Assembly (NCBI RefSeq): GCF_050943825.1
Contig: NZ_JBMNPX010000009.1
Span: 1-64,000, forward strand
Direction: 5' to 3'
Source: Pseudoflavonifractor sp050943825
GTDB taxonomy: Bacteria; Bacillota; Clostridia; Oscillospirales; Oscillospiraceae
DNA: 64,000 nucleotides
The notes beneath the pieces are model-generated. The model saw only the letters and a list, made by a program, of their open reading frames with translations, did not search any database and was not told where the DNA came from. How positions within the stretch are numbered: position 1 is the stretch's first letter; each line of letters opens with the position of its first letter. The translations under genes and the position numbers were made by a program. Below, in pieces: positions 24,419-34,700 of the stretch.

Positions 24419-26137
24419 ATGTCAAAAATCATCGGTATTGACCTTGGTACCACAAACTCCTGTGTGGCCGTCTTTGAGGGCAACGAGCGGGTGATCATTC
24501 CCAACCCACAAGGCGGCAGGACAACCCCCTCTGTTGTGGCCTTCACCAAAACGGGCGAGCGGCTGGTGGGTGAGTCTGCCAAGCGGCAGGCGGTCACCAA
24601 CCCCGACCGTACCATCAGCTCCATCAAGCGAGACATGGGCACGGCCAGAAAAATAAACATCGACGGGAAGAGCTATACGCCCGAACAGATCTCGGCCATG
24701 ATTCTCCAGCAGCTGAAGGCGGACGCGGAGAGCTATCTGGGCGAGCCGGTCACAGAGGCAGTCATCACCGTCCCGGCCTATTTTACCGACGCCCAGCGCC
24801 AGGCCACAAAGGACGCCGGCACCATCGCCGGGCTGAATGTCCAGCGCATCATCAACGAGCCCACCTCTGCCGCCCTGGCCTACGGCATCGACAAGGAAGA
24901 GGCACAGAAGATCATGGTCTACGATCTGGGCGGCGGCACCTTTGACGTCTCCGTTCTGGACATCAACGGCGGCGTGATCGAAGTATTGGCCACCTCCGGC
25001 AACAACCGCCTGGGAGGCGACGACTTTGACCAGTGCATCTGTGACTGGCTGGTCAGGGAGTTCAAGCGTGAGAACCGGATCGACCTGTCAAAGGATATCA
25101 GCGCAATGCAGCGCATCCGGGAGGCGGCGGAAAAGGCAAAGATTGAATTGTCCAGCGCCGTCACCACCGAGATTAACCTGCCCTATATCGCCACCGGCAG
25201 GGACGGCCCCAAGCATCTTCTCTTTGTCCTCAGCCGGGCAAAGTTCAACGAGCTGACCGGGCATCTTGTGGAGCAGACCATGGCGCCGGTGCGGGCAGCT
25301 CTCTCTGATTCCGGTCTGTCCATCTCCCAAATCAGCAAGGTGCTGATGGTGGGCGGCTCCAGCCGCATCCCCGCCGTCCAGGAGGCGGTCAAATCCTTTC
25401 TCGGAAAAGAACCCTTCAATGGCATCAACCCGGATGAGTGTGTCGCCATGGGCGCGTGCCTGCAGGGCGGCGTCCTGGCAGGCGCCGTAAAAGGGCTGCT
25501 CCTTCTGGATGTCACCCCCCTCTCCCTGGGCATTGAGACAGTGGGCGGCGTCTGCACCCGCCTCATCGAGCGAAACACCTCCATTCCCATCACAAAAAGC
25601 CAGATCTTCACCACAGCATCCAGCTTCCAGTCCTCTGTGGAGGTCAATGTGCTTCAGGGCGAGCGGCCCATGGCCCGTCAGAACAAAAGCCTGGGAAAGT
25701 TCAGGCTCAACGGCATCCGCCGTGCCCCCCGGGGCGTTCCCCAGATCGAGGTCACCTTTACCATTGACGCCAACGGCATTGTCAATGTCTCGGCCATGGA
25801 CAGGGACACCAGAAAGCGACAGGAGATCACCATCCAGGGCTCCAGCAACATGAGCCGGGAGGAGATTGACCGGGCAGTGCGGGAGGCGCAGCAGTACGCC
25901 GCTGAGGACGCCAGAGCCAGGTCCGACGCCCAGGTAAAGGACCGGCTGGAAGGCCTGCCGTACCACAGCGAGGAGGTCCGCAAAAGCATGGACAAGGAGC
26001 AGAAAAAGCAGCTTGACGAGGCAATCAAAAACGCAAAGCGTGCCCTCAGGCACAGGGACACAGCGGCAATGACTGCCGCTGCGGATGCTCTGGAGGCCCT
26101 TATCGGCACACAGGGGAATGCAGGCAGCGGGATGTAA
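24419..26137 (+). CDS. Hsp70 (DnaK) paralogue, short lid
   Basis: 572 residues. The ATPase domain is complete (IGIDLGTTNSCVAV; VPAYFTDAQRQATKDAG; VYDLGGGTFDVSVLD; VGGSSRIPAVQ). The linker LLLLDVTPLSLGIET and beta-sandwich substrate domain follow (ITIQGSSNMS end). The helical lid is shorter than in housekeeping DnaK (~610-640 aa) and the tail lacks the usual acidic EEVD-like or Gly-rich extension. No grpE, hrcA or full-length dnaJ is nearby, so this is a specialised second Hsp70 working with the membrane J protein. GAAGGAG lies before ATG. The operon ends at a strong terminator. Confidence 0.95.
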   Translation: MSKIIGIDLGTTNSCVAVFEGNERVIIPNPQGGRTTPSVVAFTKTGERLVGESAKRQAVTNPDRTISSIKRDMGTARKINIDGKSYTPEQISAMILQQLKADAESYLGEPVTEAVITVPAYFTDAQRQATKDAGTIAGLNVQRIINEPTSAALAYGIDKEEAQKIMVYDLGGGTFDVSVLDINGGVIEVLATSGNNRLGGDDFDQCICDWLVREFKRENRIDLSKDISAMQRIREAAEKAKIELSSAVTTEINLPYIATGRDGPKHLLFVLSRAKFNELTGHLVEQTMAPVRAALSDSGLSISQISKVLMVGGSSRIPAVQEAVKSFLGKEPFNGINPDECVAMGACLQGGVLAGAVKGLLLLDVTPLSLGIETVGGVCTRLIERNTSIPITKSQIFTTASSFQSSVEVNVLQGERPMARQNKSLGKFRLNGIRRAPRGVPQIEVTFTIDANGIVNVSAMDRDTRKRQEITIQGSSNMSREEIDRAVREAQQYAAEDARARSDAQVKDRLEGLPYHSEEVRKSMDKEQKKQLDEAIKNAKRALRHRDTAAMTAAADALEALIGTQGNAGSGM

Positions 26138-26202
26138 AAAAACGGGCAGCGCGCGGATTGGGTGAATGACCTGCGCCATCCGTCAGGCGCGGCAATATAA
26201 AA

Positions 26203-26236
26203 CAGGGGAGGCTCCACAGCTGTGGAGCCTCCCCTG
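26203..26236. terminator. Terminator between dnaK paralogue and GH31-like gene
   Basis: A 34-bp perfect palindrome (arms 26203-26219 and 26220-26236) lying between convergent stops at 26137 and 26273, so it can serve both directions. Confidence 0.8.
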
Positions 26237-26272
26237 TCTTCGTTCTGCTCTGTTCTCATCCGGAGAGCTGTC

Positions 26273-29200
26273 TCATTTCATCTCGTCTGCCTTTTGTGAA
26301 ATGCGCTGGAGCATCACCGCGGCCTCAGCTCGGGTTGCGGTGCCCTGGGGATTGAGCCGCCCGTCAGGTGTGCCGGTGAGGATGCCCTCAGCCACCGCCC
26401 ACGCCATGGCGTCGGCCGCCCAGTCGGAGATATCTCCGCTGTCGGCAAAGTCCAGAGCATTCTCCGCCGCCGGGCTGCCCGCGTACCGGTACAGCATGGC
26501 AGCAATCTGCTCCCGGGTTACCACGGCGTCAGAGTTGGTGCCGTCGGACACGCCCTCGGCCATGGCCCAGGCCTGGGCCTTCTCATACCAGCTGCTGCCG
26601 CCCTCGGTGTCCACACCGTCCATACGGGCCAGGATGGTCCACATGGTGGCGCGGGTCACGGTGCCGAAGGGCTGGAACATGTTGTTGCCGATGCCCTGCA
26701 TCAGTCCGGCCTCCACCATGGCATTCACCGCAGCCTCGTACCAGCTGCCGGCCTCCACATCGTAGAAGGTAATGGGCTCCACAGGGGCAAACTCCGCGGT
26801 AATGGTCACCTTGCCCGCAGGCTGAGTGAACTTCCAGGTGCCGTCCGCCTGCTCCGTCACCTCCACGGGCTTACCGTTCCGGTCGGTGACGGTCAGGCTC
26901 TCCAGCTCATAGCCTTCCTCAGGCTTGGGGGTGATGGTCACAGTCTGGCCCTGCCGGGGGAAGAGAGGACTGACGCTCACAGTGCCGTGCTCGCCTGTCT
27001 CTGTCTCAGGCCGGTAGACAGGCGCTGTGGGGGTATCCTTCTCCGTTACCGTGTAGTTGACCCCCTCCTCCAGCTTGAAGGAGATGGCTCCAGTCACTTC
27101 GTCCACGGTAAAGTCGACCTGAGTGCCGTCGGAGGCCAGAACTGCAATGCGCGCCGGGTCCCAGGCGCCCTCAGACACCTGATTCGTGATAACGGACTTC
27201 TGAATCACATCAGCGGAATCCTGGAAATATCCATCTACCTTCTCCGGGGAGTAGGGATAGGTGAACTCGTAGACCGCCCCTTCGGGAGAGATGGGATAGA
27301 CATCGCAGTACAGGTCATTGTAGAGTACGCTTCTGTCCCGATAGCCGTAGTTTTCATTCTCAGGCAGAGTGCTCTCCGTGTCCATCCAGTCCTCCCGGAC
27401 GGTAATGGCTGTATTGCCCACATAGACGGGCATGGTCATCAGATCCATCTTCACGTCTGTCAGGGTCTGACCGCCCTCATAAATCTCGCCGGTATTGATA
27501 TCCATCCACTTGCTGCCCGCAGGCAGGTAGACGTCCCGGATGTCGCTCTTGTTGCCGTTCATGGAGCTGGTGGTGTTGTCCAGGATGGGGGCCGCCATCA
27601 GGCTTTCACCAATGAGCCACTGGGCGGTGCTGACATTTTTATCGAACTGGTTGGCCACGTTGGGATCATCGGGGTAGGCCAGGAAGAGCGGGTTGTAGGA
27701 ATAGGGATAGCCGGTTTCCCAGGACTTCCGGGCGGCATCGTAGATGTACGCCTGATAGGTGGAATGCCAGTTCATGGCGTTGAGCACTGCGGGCTCCAGC
27801 GGATTGTCCGCCCCCCAGGGCAGATTGCCCAGGGAGACAGAGGGCATCAGAGCACAGGCAATGGCGTTGCGGGCCAGGAAATTCTGGTAACCGGGCTTTC
27901 CAATGGAGCCCGTGGCAAAGTTGGCGCCAACAATATCGGGATAGACATTGCCCATGCCGGAGGCGGCAAAGGCCGCTGTGTTGGTAATGATGCGGCCGGG
28001 ATCGTTGGAGCCGGTGTCGTTGATACGGAGAATATCACCGTGGAGAGAATAGGCGCCGTTGCGCACCATCTCCATCACATTGTTGCGCACCAGATTGCCG
28101 TTTGCATCCTCATCGTAGCAGAGATAGTAGTCTGCGCCGCCGGGAACATCGTCGTGGTCGCGGAATGTGCCCTGATTGGTGGCCATGGTGTCTTCCTTCC
28201 AGCCGTTGACATACCAGTACTCCGTGCCTTCCTTGTACCAGGCCAGGGCCTCCGGATTGCTGGTGTCCAGCATGTAGACATTGCCGGCTGGGAAGAGCAC
28301 GGTGGTAGTCAGAAGTGTTCCGTCCTCGTTTTTCAGGAAGTAACCCTTGTCCAGTCCCTCCTGGACCCACTGACCATCGTTGGCAGCCTTGAAATTGCCG
28401 CCGTCGCCGGGCATGGCCTTGAAGTTGACCCGCAGGCCGAAGATGGCTTTCAGATTGTTCTCCCGGAAGAAATGCTGGAAGGTCCCCTCGGGGAAAAGCT
28501 CGTCATAGGGAATGTCGTTATCGGGGTCCTGGTCAAAGTTTTTCTCGATATCCGCAAAGATGGGTGCATTGGGATAGCGGATATCATACGGAGCCGTCTC
28601 AGGACTGCCGTCGGCGGTCTTGCCGTTATCATAGAGGCCGAAAGAAGTGGTACAGCCCTGATAGGGATCGTTGGAAGTGGATGTACCGCCGCTGCGCTGT
28701 CCCTTCCAGAAGCCGGAGCCCAGAACGCCCCACTTCAGGTTGTAGCCCCGGTCCAGGAACTTACGGGCATACTCCTGCATGGTGTCCTCGGCCACAGCCC
28801 AGCCCATGGCTCCATACCCCTCGAAGCCAACGCCGAAGAAGTCATAGATGGGTTCTGCATCCAGATAGCCCTCGGCGTTGCGCACGTCCTTATAGTCCTG
28901 ATAGATGTCCTTCAGCTCGCTCTCGTCACTGCCGAAGAAGTAGTACATTCCATCGGCGGAGACGGCGTTGGTCAGTCCCTCCATATTGGCCGTCTGGGTA
29001 AAAGCCGCCATTTTCTGCCGGGGGCTGAAGAGGACCTCGGCAAAGCGCTTTTCAGGGAAAACAGCAAAGGTAGAGATAAAGCGGACGGTTCCGCCGTTGT
29101 TCATGATATTGTCAAAGCTGCGTCCCGCCAGGTTTGCATTGCCGCCATAACCGCCGCTGTCGCCGAGGCCGTATACCGGAGCCAGTCCGGCGTCATTGGT

Positions 29201-31339
29201 CACACCGGCGGTCTGGAACTGGAATTTATAGTAGGTGCGGGAGCCGGTGGCAGGTCTCTCAAAGAGCACACCCGCCCGCTCAAAGGCCGCAAGGCAGCTG
29301 TCGTAGTCACTGATGTCGTAGACCGTCTCTGTTGCGCCATTCTGGGTGCGGCTTACTTTGATGTTGAACAGGTCGGTCTGAGACTTGTAGGAACGGTAGC
29401 CCACTTTGCCGGAGATAGGAGCGCCGTTGTCATACTCGCCCAGCAATTCCTCTCCGTCATAGACAAACAGCTTGTTCCCATCCACCTTTACGGTCAGCTG
29501 GGTATTCTGGTTGCAGGTGCCGATGTTCGTCTTTGTGATCTCACCGCCGGCAAATTTCAGCACCTCAATGTTGGCAGCGGGCCAGGCCTCGTTCATCACC
29601 TTACGGACATTGATATAGTTGTCCATATCCTGATAACCCACCATGGGACCTGCGCCCGATGTGCTGCTCAGTCCGTCCAGCTGCTCCAGGAAGGCCAGCT
29701 CATAGGCGCCGGAAAAGTCCTCATTTGAAATGAGATAGGCAGGCTCACCGCCGTTGTGGCGGATAAAGACAGTGGGTCCTTCCTGGGCGCTAATGCCATG
29801 AATGTAGGTACGGAAGTTGATATAGCGCTCACCCAGCTTCAAAACAACACGGACTTTTGTGCTGCCCAGCATGCCCTGAAGTATGACCTCATCGCCTTCC
29901 ACAGAGATCAGCTCCGCGTCGGTGACCGGCCTTCCGTTGACCAGAATGCCGGCAGTTTCATGCATGTCCGCCACAGTCTCTCCGGTCATGCGATTGGTGA
30001 GGGAATAGCGGAAATCCGCCTTGCTGATGCACACCTCATAGCTGCCAGTGGTAATGCGCAGCGTATCCTCTGTCTCCTCCACCAGTTCACTTTTCAGCAC
30101 CCTGTCCTTCAGTACAGCCTGGACTGTGACATCTTCGCTGCCCACACAGAAGGTCATATCCTCATCCAGCACCGCACCGGTGACAAGGAAGGTGTCCAGA
30201 TACTTGGTCGGGTCGGTTACATGGTAGGAAATGGCCACCCTCTCACCGCTCAGCGCTTCCTCCGCCGACAGCGACACGGTAATCCCCTCTATTGGGGTAA
30301 CCTCCAGGTTATAGCTGGCAAGGTCACTCAGTACCGGTTCCAGCACCACATCCTGCCCCGGCATTGTAAAGCTGCGGCCGGAGAAGCTGTCAATTTCGGT
30401 GCCGTCGGCAGCCAGAATGCGGATCTGGCTCAGCCACTTTCCTTCGGGTAGCGCCCCCCAGGTGACAGACACCAGTTCGCCGGTATCGGCATGGCCGGGA
30501 ACATTCAGCTCCAGCTCGCTGTCCTCTGCCACCCGGATAGACCAGCCGATATTCTTTGCCTCAATGGCCTCTGTGAGGCTCTGAAGTGCAGCGTAAATTT
30601 CCTCCGCTGTGGGAGCTTCCTCGGCCAGCACCGCCTCAGCTGCCTCAATGGCTGCCTCCAGCCGCTCTTTTCCCGCGTCAGTGGCGCCGTCCAAGGCAGC
30701 TTTCGCCTGGCCGATTTTGTTCTCCAGCTCACTTGTCAGCGAAATTTCATCAAATTGCAGAGAATGCAGGACGATCTCATACTGTCCGTCGAGATAATCG
30801 TGCATATAGGAGTTCTCATGGGTCTTCAGCGTCACCTGTGCGCCGCTCTCCCCGACAGTTAGGACGCCCACCTCAGTGGTGATATCGCCGCTGCCGGTGT
30901 GGGTATCATAGTCTGCACAGACAAGGGCGTCACCGGCATAGACCGCATAATTGGAGCGGGTTGTGCCATGGTTGGCCTTGATGCTCAGCCGGTAAGCCCC
31001 GGCAGGCAGATCCTGCGCCGAAAAGTCAAAGGTCACCCAGTTTTCACCCGCAGGACGATTTCCAAAAAAGATAACGTACTTCCCGTCGCCTGCTGCAGGC
31101 TCCCGCAGCGTTCCCTCAGAAATTGTATCGCGTTCCATGAGCGCGGCATAATCGAACTCATAGGTGCCTGCATTCTCCTGTGTCTCAGCAGGAGAATCCA
31201 ACGGCTGGACCATCTCCTCCTGCTGCACCATCTTCTGTCCTTCCTCAGCAGCTGCTGCAGGAATAGCAGTCCCCAGGCAGGAAAACAGCATGATAAGGGC
31301 TAAAAATGCACTAAACACGCGTTGTCTTCTCTTTAACAT
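26273..31339 (-). CDS. Giant SLH-anchored GH31-like glycosidase
   Basis: 1688 residues. A signal peptide (LKRRQRVFSAFLALIMLF, cleavage near AAAAEE) is followed by beta-sandwich and FIVAR-like helical modules (~40-330). A lectin-like insert follows (GAGPMVGYQDMDNYINVRK...). The glycosidase core (~760-1330) has GH31-type landmarks: YGLGDSGG, proposed nucleophile Asp1050 in GWKEDTMA, proposed acid/base Asp1108 in RINDTGSND, and GESLMAAPIL. The end holds one InlB-type beta repeat and three SLH repeats (last ~240 residues), fixing it to the cell wall. The start at 31339 has a GGAG site 9 nt upstream. The family call rests on motifs, and the substrate (alpha-galactoside or amino-sugar glycans?) is unknown. 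Confidence 0.75.
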   Translation of the reverse strand: MLKRRQRVFSAFLALIMLFSCLGTAIPAAAAEEGQKMVQQEEMVQPLDSPAETQENAGTYEFDYAALMERDTISEGTLREPAAGDGKYVIFFGNRPAGENWVTFDFSAQDLPAGAYRLSIKANHGTTRSNYAVYAGDALVCADYDTHTGSGDITTEVGVLTVGESGAQVTLKTHENSYMHDYLDGQYEIVLHSLQFDEISLTSELENKIGQAKAALDGATDAGKERLEAAIEAAEAVLAEEAPTAEEIYAALQSLTEAIEAKNIGWSIRVAEDSELELNVPGHADTGELVSVTWGALPEGKWLSQIRILAADGTEIDSFSGRSFTMPGQDVVLEPVLSDLASYNLEVTPIEGITVSLSAEEALSGERVAISYHVTDPTKYLDTFLVTGAVLDEDMTFCVGSEDVTVQAVLKDRVLKSELVEETEDTLRITTGSYEVCISKADFRYSLTNRMTGETVADMHETAGILVNGRPVTDAELISVEGDEVILQGMLGSTKVRVVLKLGERYINFRTYIHGISAQEGPTVFIRHNGGEPAYLISNEDFSGAYELAFLEQLDGLSSTSGAGPMVGYQDMDNYINVRKVMNEAWPAANIEVLKFAGGEITKTNIGTCNQNTQLTVKVDGNKLFVYDGEELLGEYDNGAPISGKVGYRSYKSQTDLFNIKVSRTQNGATETVYDISDYDSCLAAFERAGVLFERPATGSRTYYKFQFQTAGVTNDAGLAPVYGLGDSGGYGGNANLAGRSFDNIMNNGGTVRFISTFAVFPEKRFAEVLFSPRQKMAAFTQTANMEGLTNAVSADGMYYFFGSDESELKDIYQDYKDVRNAEGYLDAEPIYDFFGVGFEGYGAMGWAVAEDTMQEYARKFLDRGYNLKWGVLGSGFWKGQRSGGTSTSNDPYQGCTTSFGLYDNGKTADGSPETAPYDIRYPNAPIFADIEKNFDQDPDNDIPYDELFPEGTFQHFFRENNLKAIFGLRVNFKAMPGDGGNFKAANDGQWVQEGLDKGYFLKNEDGTLLTTTVLFPAGNVYMLDTSNPEALAWYKEGTEYWYVNGWKEDTMATNQGTFRDHDDVPGGADYYLCYDEDANGNLVRNNVMEMVRNGAYSLHGDILRINDTGSNDPGRIITNTAAFAASGMGNVYPDIVGANFATGSIGKPGYQNFLARNAIACALMPSVSLGNLPWGADNPLEPAVLNAMNWHSTYQAYIYDAARKSWETGYPYSYNPLFLAYPDDPNVANQFDKNVSTAQWLIGESLMAAPILDNTTSSMNGNKSDIRDVYLPAGSKWMDINTGEIYEGGQTLTDVKMDLMTMPVYVGNTAITVREDWMDTESTLPENENYGYRDRSVLYNDLYCDVYPISPEGAVYEFTYPYSPEKVDGYFQDSADVIQKSVITNQVSEGAWDPARIAVLASDGTQVDFTVDEVTGAISFKLEEGVNYTVTEKDTPTAPVYRPETETGEHGTVSVSPLFPRQGQTVTITPKPEEGYELESLTVTDRNGKPVEVTEQADGTWKFTQPAGKVTITAEFAPVEPITFYDVEAGSWYEAAVNAMVEAGLMQGIGNNMFQPFGTVTRATMWTILARMDGVDTEGGSSWYEKAQAWAMAEGVSDGTNSDAVVTREQIAAMLYRYAGSPAAENALDFADSGDISDWAADAMAWAVAEGILTGTPDGRLNPQGTATRAEAAVMLQRISQKADEMK
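26373..27017 (-). repeat. 645-bp SLH cassette, copy A
   Basis: Encodes the InlB-type repeat and most of three SLH repeats of the GH31-like gene. It matches copy B (31805-32449) along its whole length with the same size and no indels visible; differences are scattered single bases. Confidence 0.9.
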
Positions 31340-31660
31340 GTCTTCTTCTCCTTCCCTTCTATTTGTTTTCATCGTGTCCGCTATCTTGTTTTTTATCACG
31401 CTCCTAAAAAGTATGGATTTTTAATATCAAGGCAGAGCAGAAAATTTTACAGCGCTTATATCATCCAATTAATTCTATTGTATTCTTCAAAGTGAGGAGT
31501 GAATTTGTCCAAAGTTTAGTTCCATTATACGTTTAAATTGGGCACTTTTCCTTAATTTTTCTGCACAGTTGATAGCAATTTTCTGAACTAAAATTCAGAG
31601 CGCAGGAGACCTCTGTATTTTGTCTGTGCCTGGAAAAGCGTTGCGCAAGCTTGTAATAAC
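31340..31660 (-). other. AT-rich upstream region of the GH31-like gene
   Basis: A ~320-bp stretch, AT-rich and without coding signal on either strand. It must hold the promoter of the GH31-like gene; I see TATAA-like and TTGAAG-like boxes (~31430-31500) but no convincing -35/-10 pair. The terminator of the next gene begins at 31661. Confidence 0.5.
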
Positions 31661-31696
31661 ATGTCGCGCCGGAGACAGCTGCCTCCGGCGCGACAT
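31661..31696 (-). terminator. Terminator of the GH2 gene
   Basis: Arms 31661-31674 and 31683-31696 (ATGTCGCGCCGGAG and its complement) make a very stable stem 15 bp after the GH2 stop. Confidence 0.8.
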
Positions 31697-31710
31697 ATCA
31701 GCACGTTGGT

Positions 31711-34700
31711 TTATTTTTTTATGCTCTGGCAAAAGCGCATCAGAATGGTAGCCGCTTCTGCACGGGTAGCAGTTCCATCCGGATCCAGGATATTGCCGCT
31801 CTTTCCGGTGAGGATGCCCTCGGCCACAGCCCACGCCATAGCGTCGGCCGCCCAGTCGGAGATGTCTCCGCTGTCGGCAAAGTCCAGAGCATTCTCCGCC
31901 GCCGGGCTGCCCGCGTACCGGTACAGCATGGCCGCAATCTGCTCCCGGGTCACCACGGCCTCAGGGTTGGTGCCGTCGGACACACCCTCCGCCACGGCCC
32001 AGGCCTGGGCCTTCTCATACCAGCTGCTGCCGCCCTCGGTGTCCACGCCGTCCATACGGGCCGGGATGGTCCACATGGTGGCGCGGGTCACGGTGCCGAA
32101 GGGCTGGAACATGTTGTTTCCGGTGCCCTGCATCAGCCCGGCCTCCACCATGGCGTTCACCGCAGCCTCGTACCAGCTGCCCGCCTCCACATCAGAGAAG
32201 GTAACGGGCTCCACGGGGGCAAACTCCGCGGTGATGGTCACCTTACCAGCGGGCTGGGTGAACTTCCAGGTGCCGTCCGCCTGCTCCGTCACCTCCACGG
32301 CCTTGCCGTTCTTGTCGGTGACGGTCAGATTCTTCAGCTCATAGCCCTCCTCAGGCTTGGGTGTGATGGTCACAACCTGGCCCTGCCGGGGGAAGAGAGG
32401 ACTGACGGTCACGGTGCCGTGCCCGCCTGTCTCTGTCTCAGGCCGGTAGGTGGGGACAGAGGTTCCATCGCTGGTGGGCTCCAGGGCCTCTTCCGCAGCC
32501 TCCAGGGCCTCCAGCGCCTCATCCACCTGGGGCTGGGTGGCAAACTCGTCCTCCAGAACCGCCAGCGCCTCATTCAGGCTGGTCTGAAGGTCCGCAAAGC
32601 TCTCCTCTGTGTAGTCCTGGGCAGAGTAGGCCTTGCAGCGCTCCACCAGGCTCTGCAGTTCGGTCTTGTCGGCCTGAGGCCGCTCCATCTTGTAGACCTT
32701 CAGATTATCCATCTGGGCAACTGCACCGTAGGCTCGGTAGCCCACTTTGCCGCCGCCCTCGCCCAAATTCAGGGCAGTCATAAGTGTGCCATCCAGATAG
32801 AAATAGACTGTGCTGCCCTCGTCCTCAACACGGATTTTGTGACTGTCATTCCACTCTCCCGAGATTGGCCGTGCAAACAGGAGAGAGGTCTTACTGTCTT
32901 TCCAGCGGTAAATCTGGAAGGTAGGATTGGACGCATTTGCGCCAAGGTCCACACGGACATGATAGAAATTCTTGTCATCCTGATAGCGGAATATAATGCC
33001 GGCACTCATGGCCAAACCAGCAGCACCCTTTTCCACGATGGACATGTCGCTCTCTATCACATAGCCGCTCCAGTCCTTTTCTCCTGCCGTGATAATCGGG
33101 ATTGCCTTTGTATTGGTCCCATCCATGGTAAGTACATCATCTGCGATCTCAGCCGTGCCGCTCTGTGTATATCTCCCCTCCACAATTTCGGAGAAATTAT
33201 CCTCCAGCAGCATTTCTGTCCCTTCATTTACGACGAGTTCCACCTCGCGGCTGTCCAGAACAGTATCGCCGCTCAGAACGGAAATGACGACAGTATACCA
33301 CCCGCTTTCCACATCCTCGCTCATGGTAACAGGCAGGGTGAAGGAGGCTGTTCCATTTGCCGCCACTGTAAATCCGGCGTCAGCGGGCACGTGAATTCCC
33401 TCCGGAAGCCCTTCCTCCTTTACAGAGAGCGTCTTTTCTTCCTCAAATGTACTGGTCGCCGTAATGGTTATCCTGCCCTCCGGGCTGAATTTATTCAACG
33501 GCAGCGATGTGGTCTCAACAGAGGCCAGTATGACATGCTGGCCGTCTCCAGTGGTGGTCGCCGCAGAAACCGGCTGCGAGAATTCAGAGCATACCTCCCC
33601 ATTCAGGGATGCCACAGAGAACCAGTAGGTCTTGCCTGTGTCCAGGCCGTCGATGGTGAGCTGCTCCACCTCTGCCTTTTGAATTGTTACACGGTTGTCC
33701 AGCTGCTCGGCGCTCTCACCATACTTTACCACATAGCCGGTGGCCTTCCAGGAGGGGTCAATGGTCAGGCTGACCGAGGTTTTACCACCGGCAGCACCCT
33801 TCACCACAGGCACCTCACGGGCCTGGTCAGCGGTCTCTACGGTCACGGCCACCTCCTGGCTCCAGGCGCTGGGCACACCGTCGGTGACGCTGCGCAGGCG
33901 GTAGTAATAGGTCTGGCCGTCCTCCAGTCCGGACACCTTCACGGAACCCTCAGTTCCAAAGGTCATGAATTGGGTATAACTTCCGCTCTGGGTGCCGTAC
34001 TCCAGCTCATAGGTGTCGTCGGCGCTCTTCACGGAATAGCCCACAAAGAAGGCTCCCTCGATGGGCTCAGTGTGCCAGATAATGGGGGGCAGCACAGTGC
34101 CGTCGGTGGTGGTTGCAGCCTCCACAGCGGCGGATACAGGTCCGCTGCCTGCGCTGTTGGCCGCAGAAATGGTGACCGAATACGTCTCTCCGGCTTTGAG
34201 GCCGGTGACGTCGGCATAACGGTTCAGATTAGCAGTGGCCGACTTGTTCACACCATCTCCGGTGAGCGTAATGCGGTAACTCTCAGCGTTCTCCACATCG
34301 TCAAAGAGCACGCGCAGAGCGTCGCCCGCAGCTACCACACCGGTTATTTCAGGTGTTTCAGAAGGCGCCTGAAGATACTGGTATGTCTCTGCAATCTCAT
34401 ATCCAAGGGCATCAATGACCGTGACTCTGACCGCTCCGATTCCGCCGCTGGGAATATTCTGAATTGCCACAGCGGTTTCCCAGCTGCTCCCGTCATCTTG
34501 AATGTTGGGAATATCAATCAGTCCGGAAGAAATGATGCTGCCCGCACTGCTGTATGTCTCCCATTTCAGGACAGCGCCGCGGATCGGATATGCCGGAAGT
34601 TCGTTTTCTATATTGCGGCTCTGTACGGTAACCCTGGCAATGGCGCTGCCGCCCTCACGGTCCGTATCTCCGGAAACTTCAACAGACAGCTTCTTTACGG

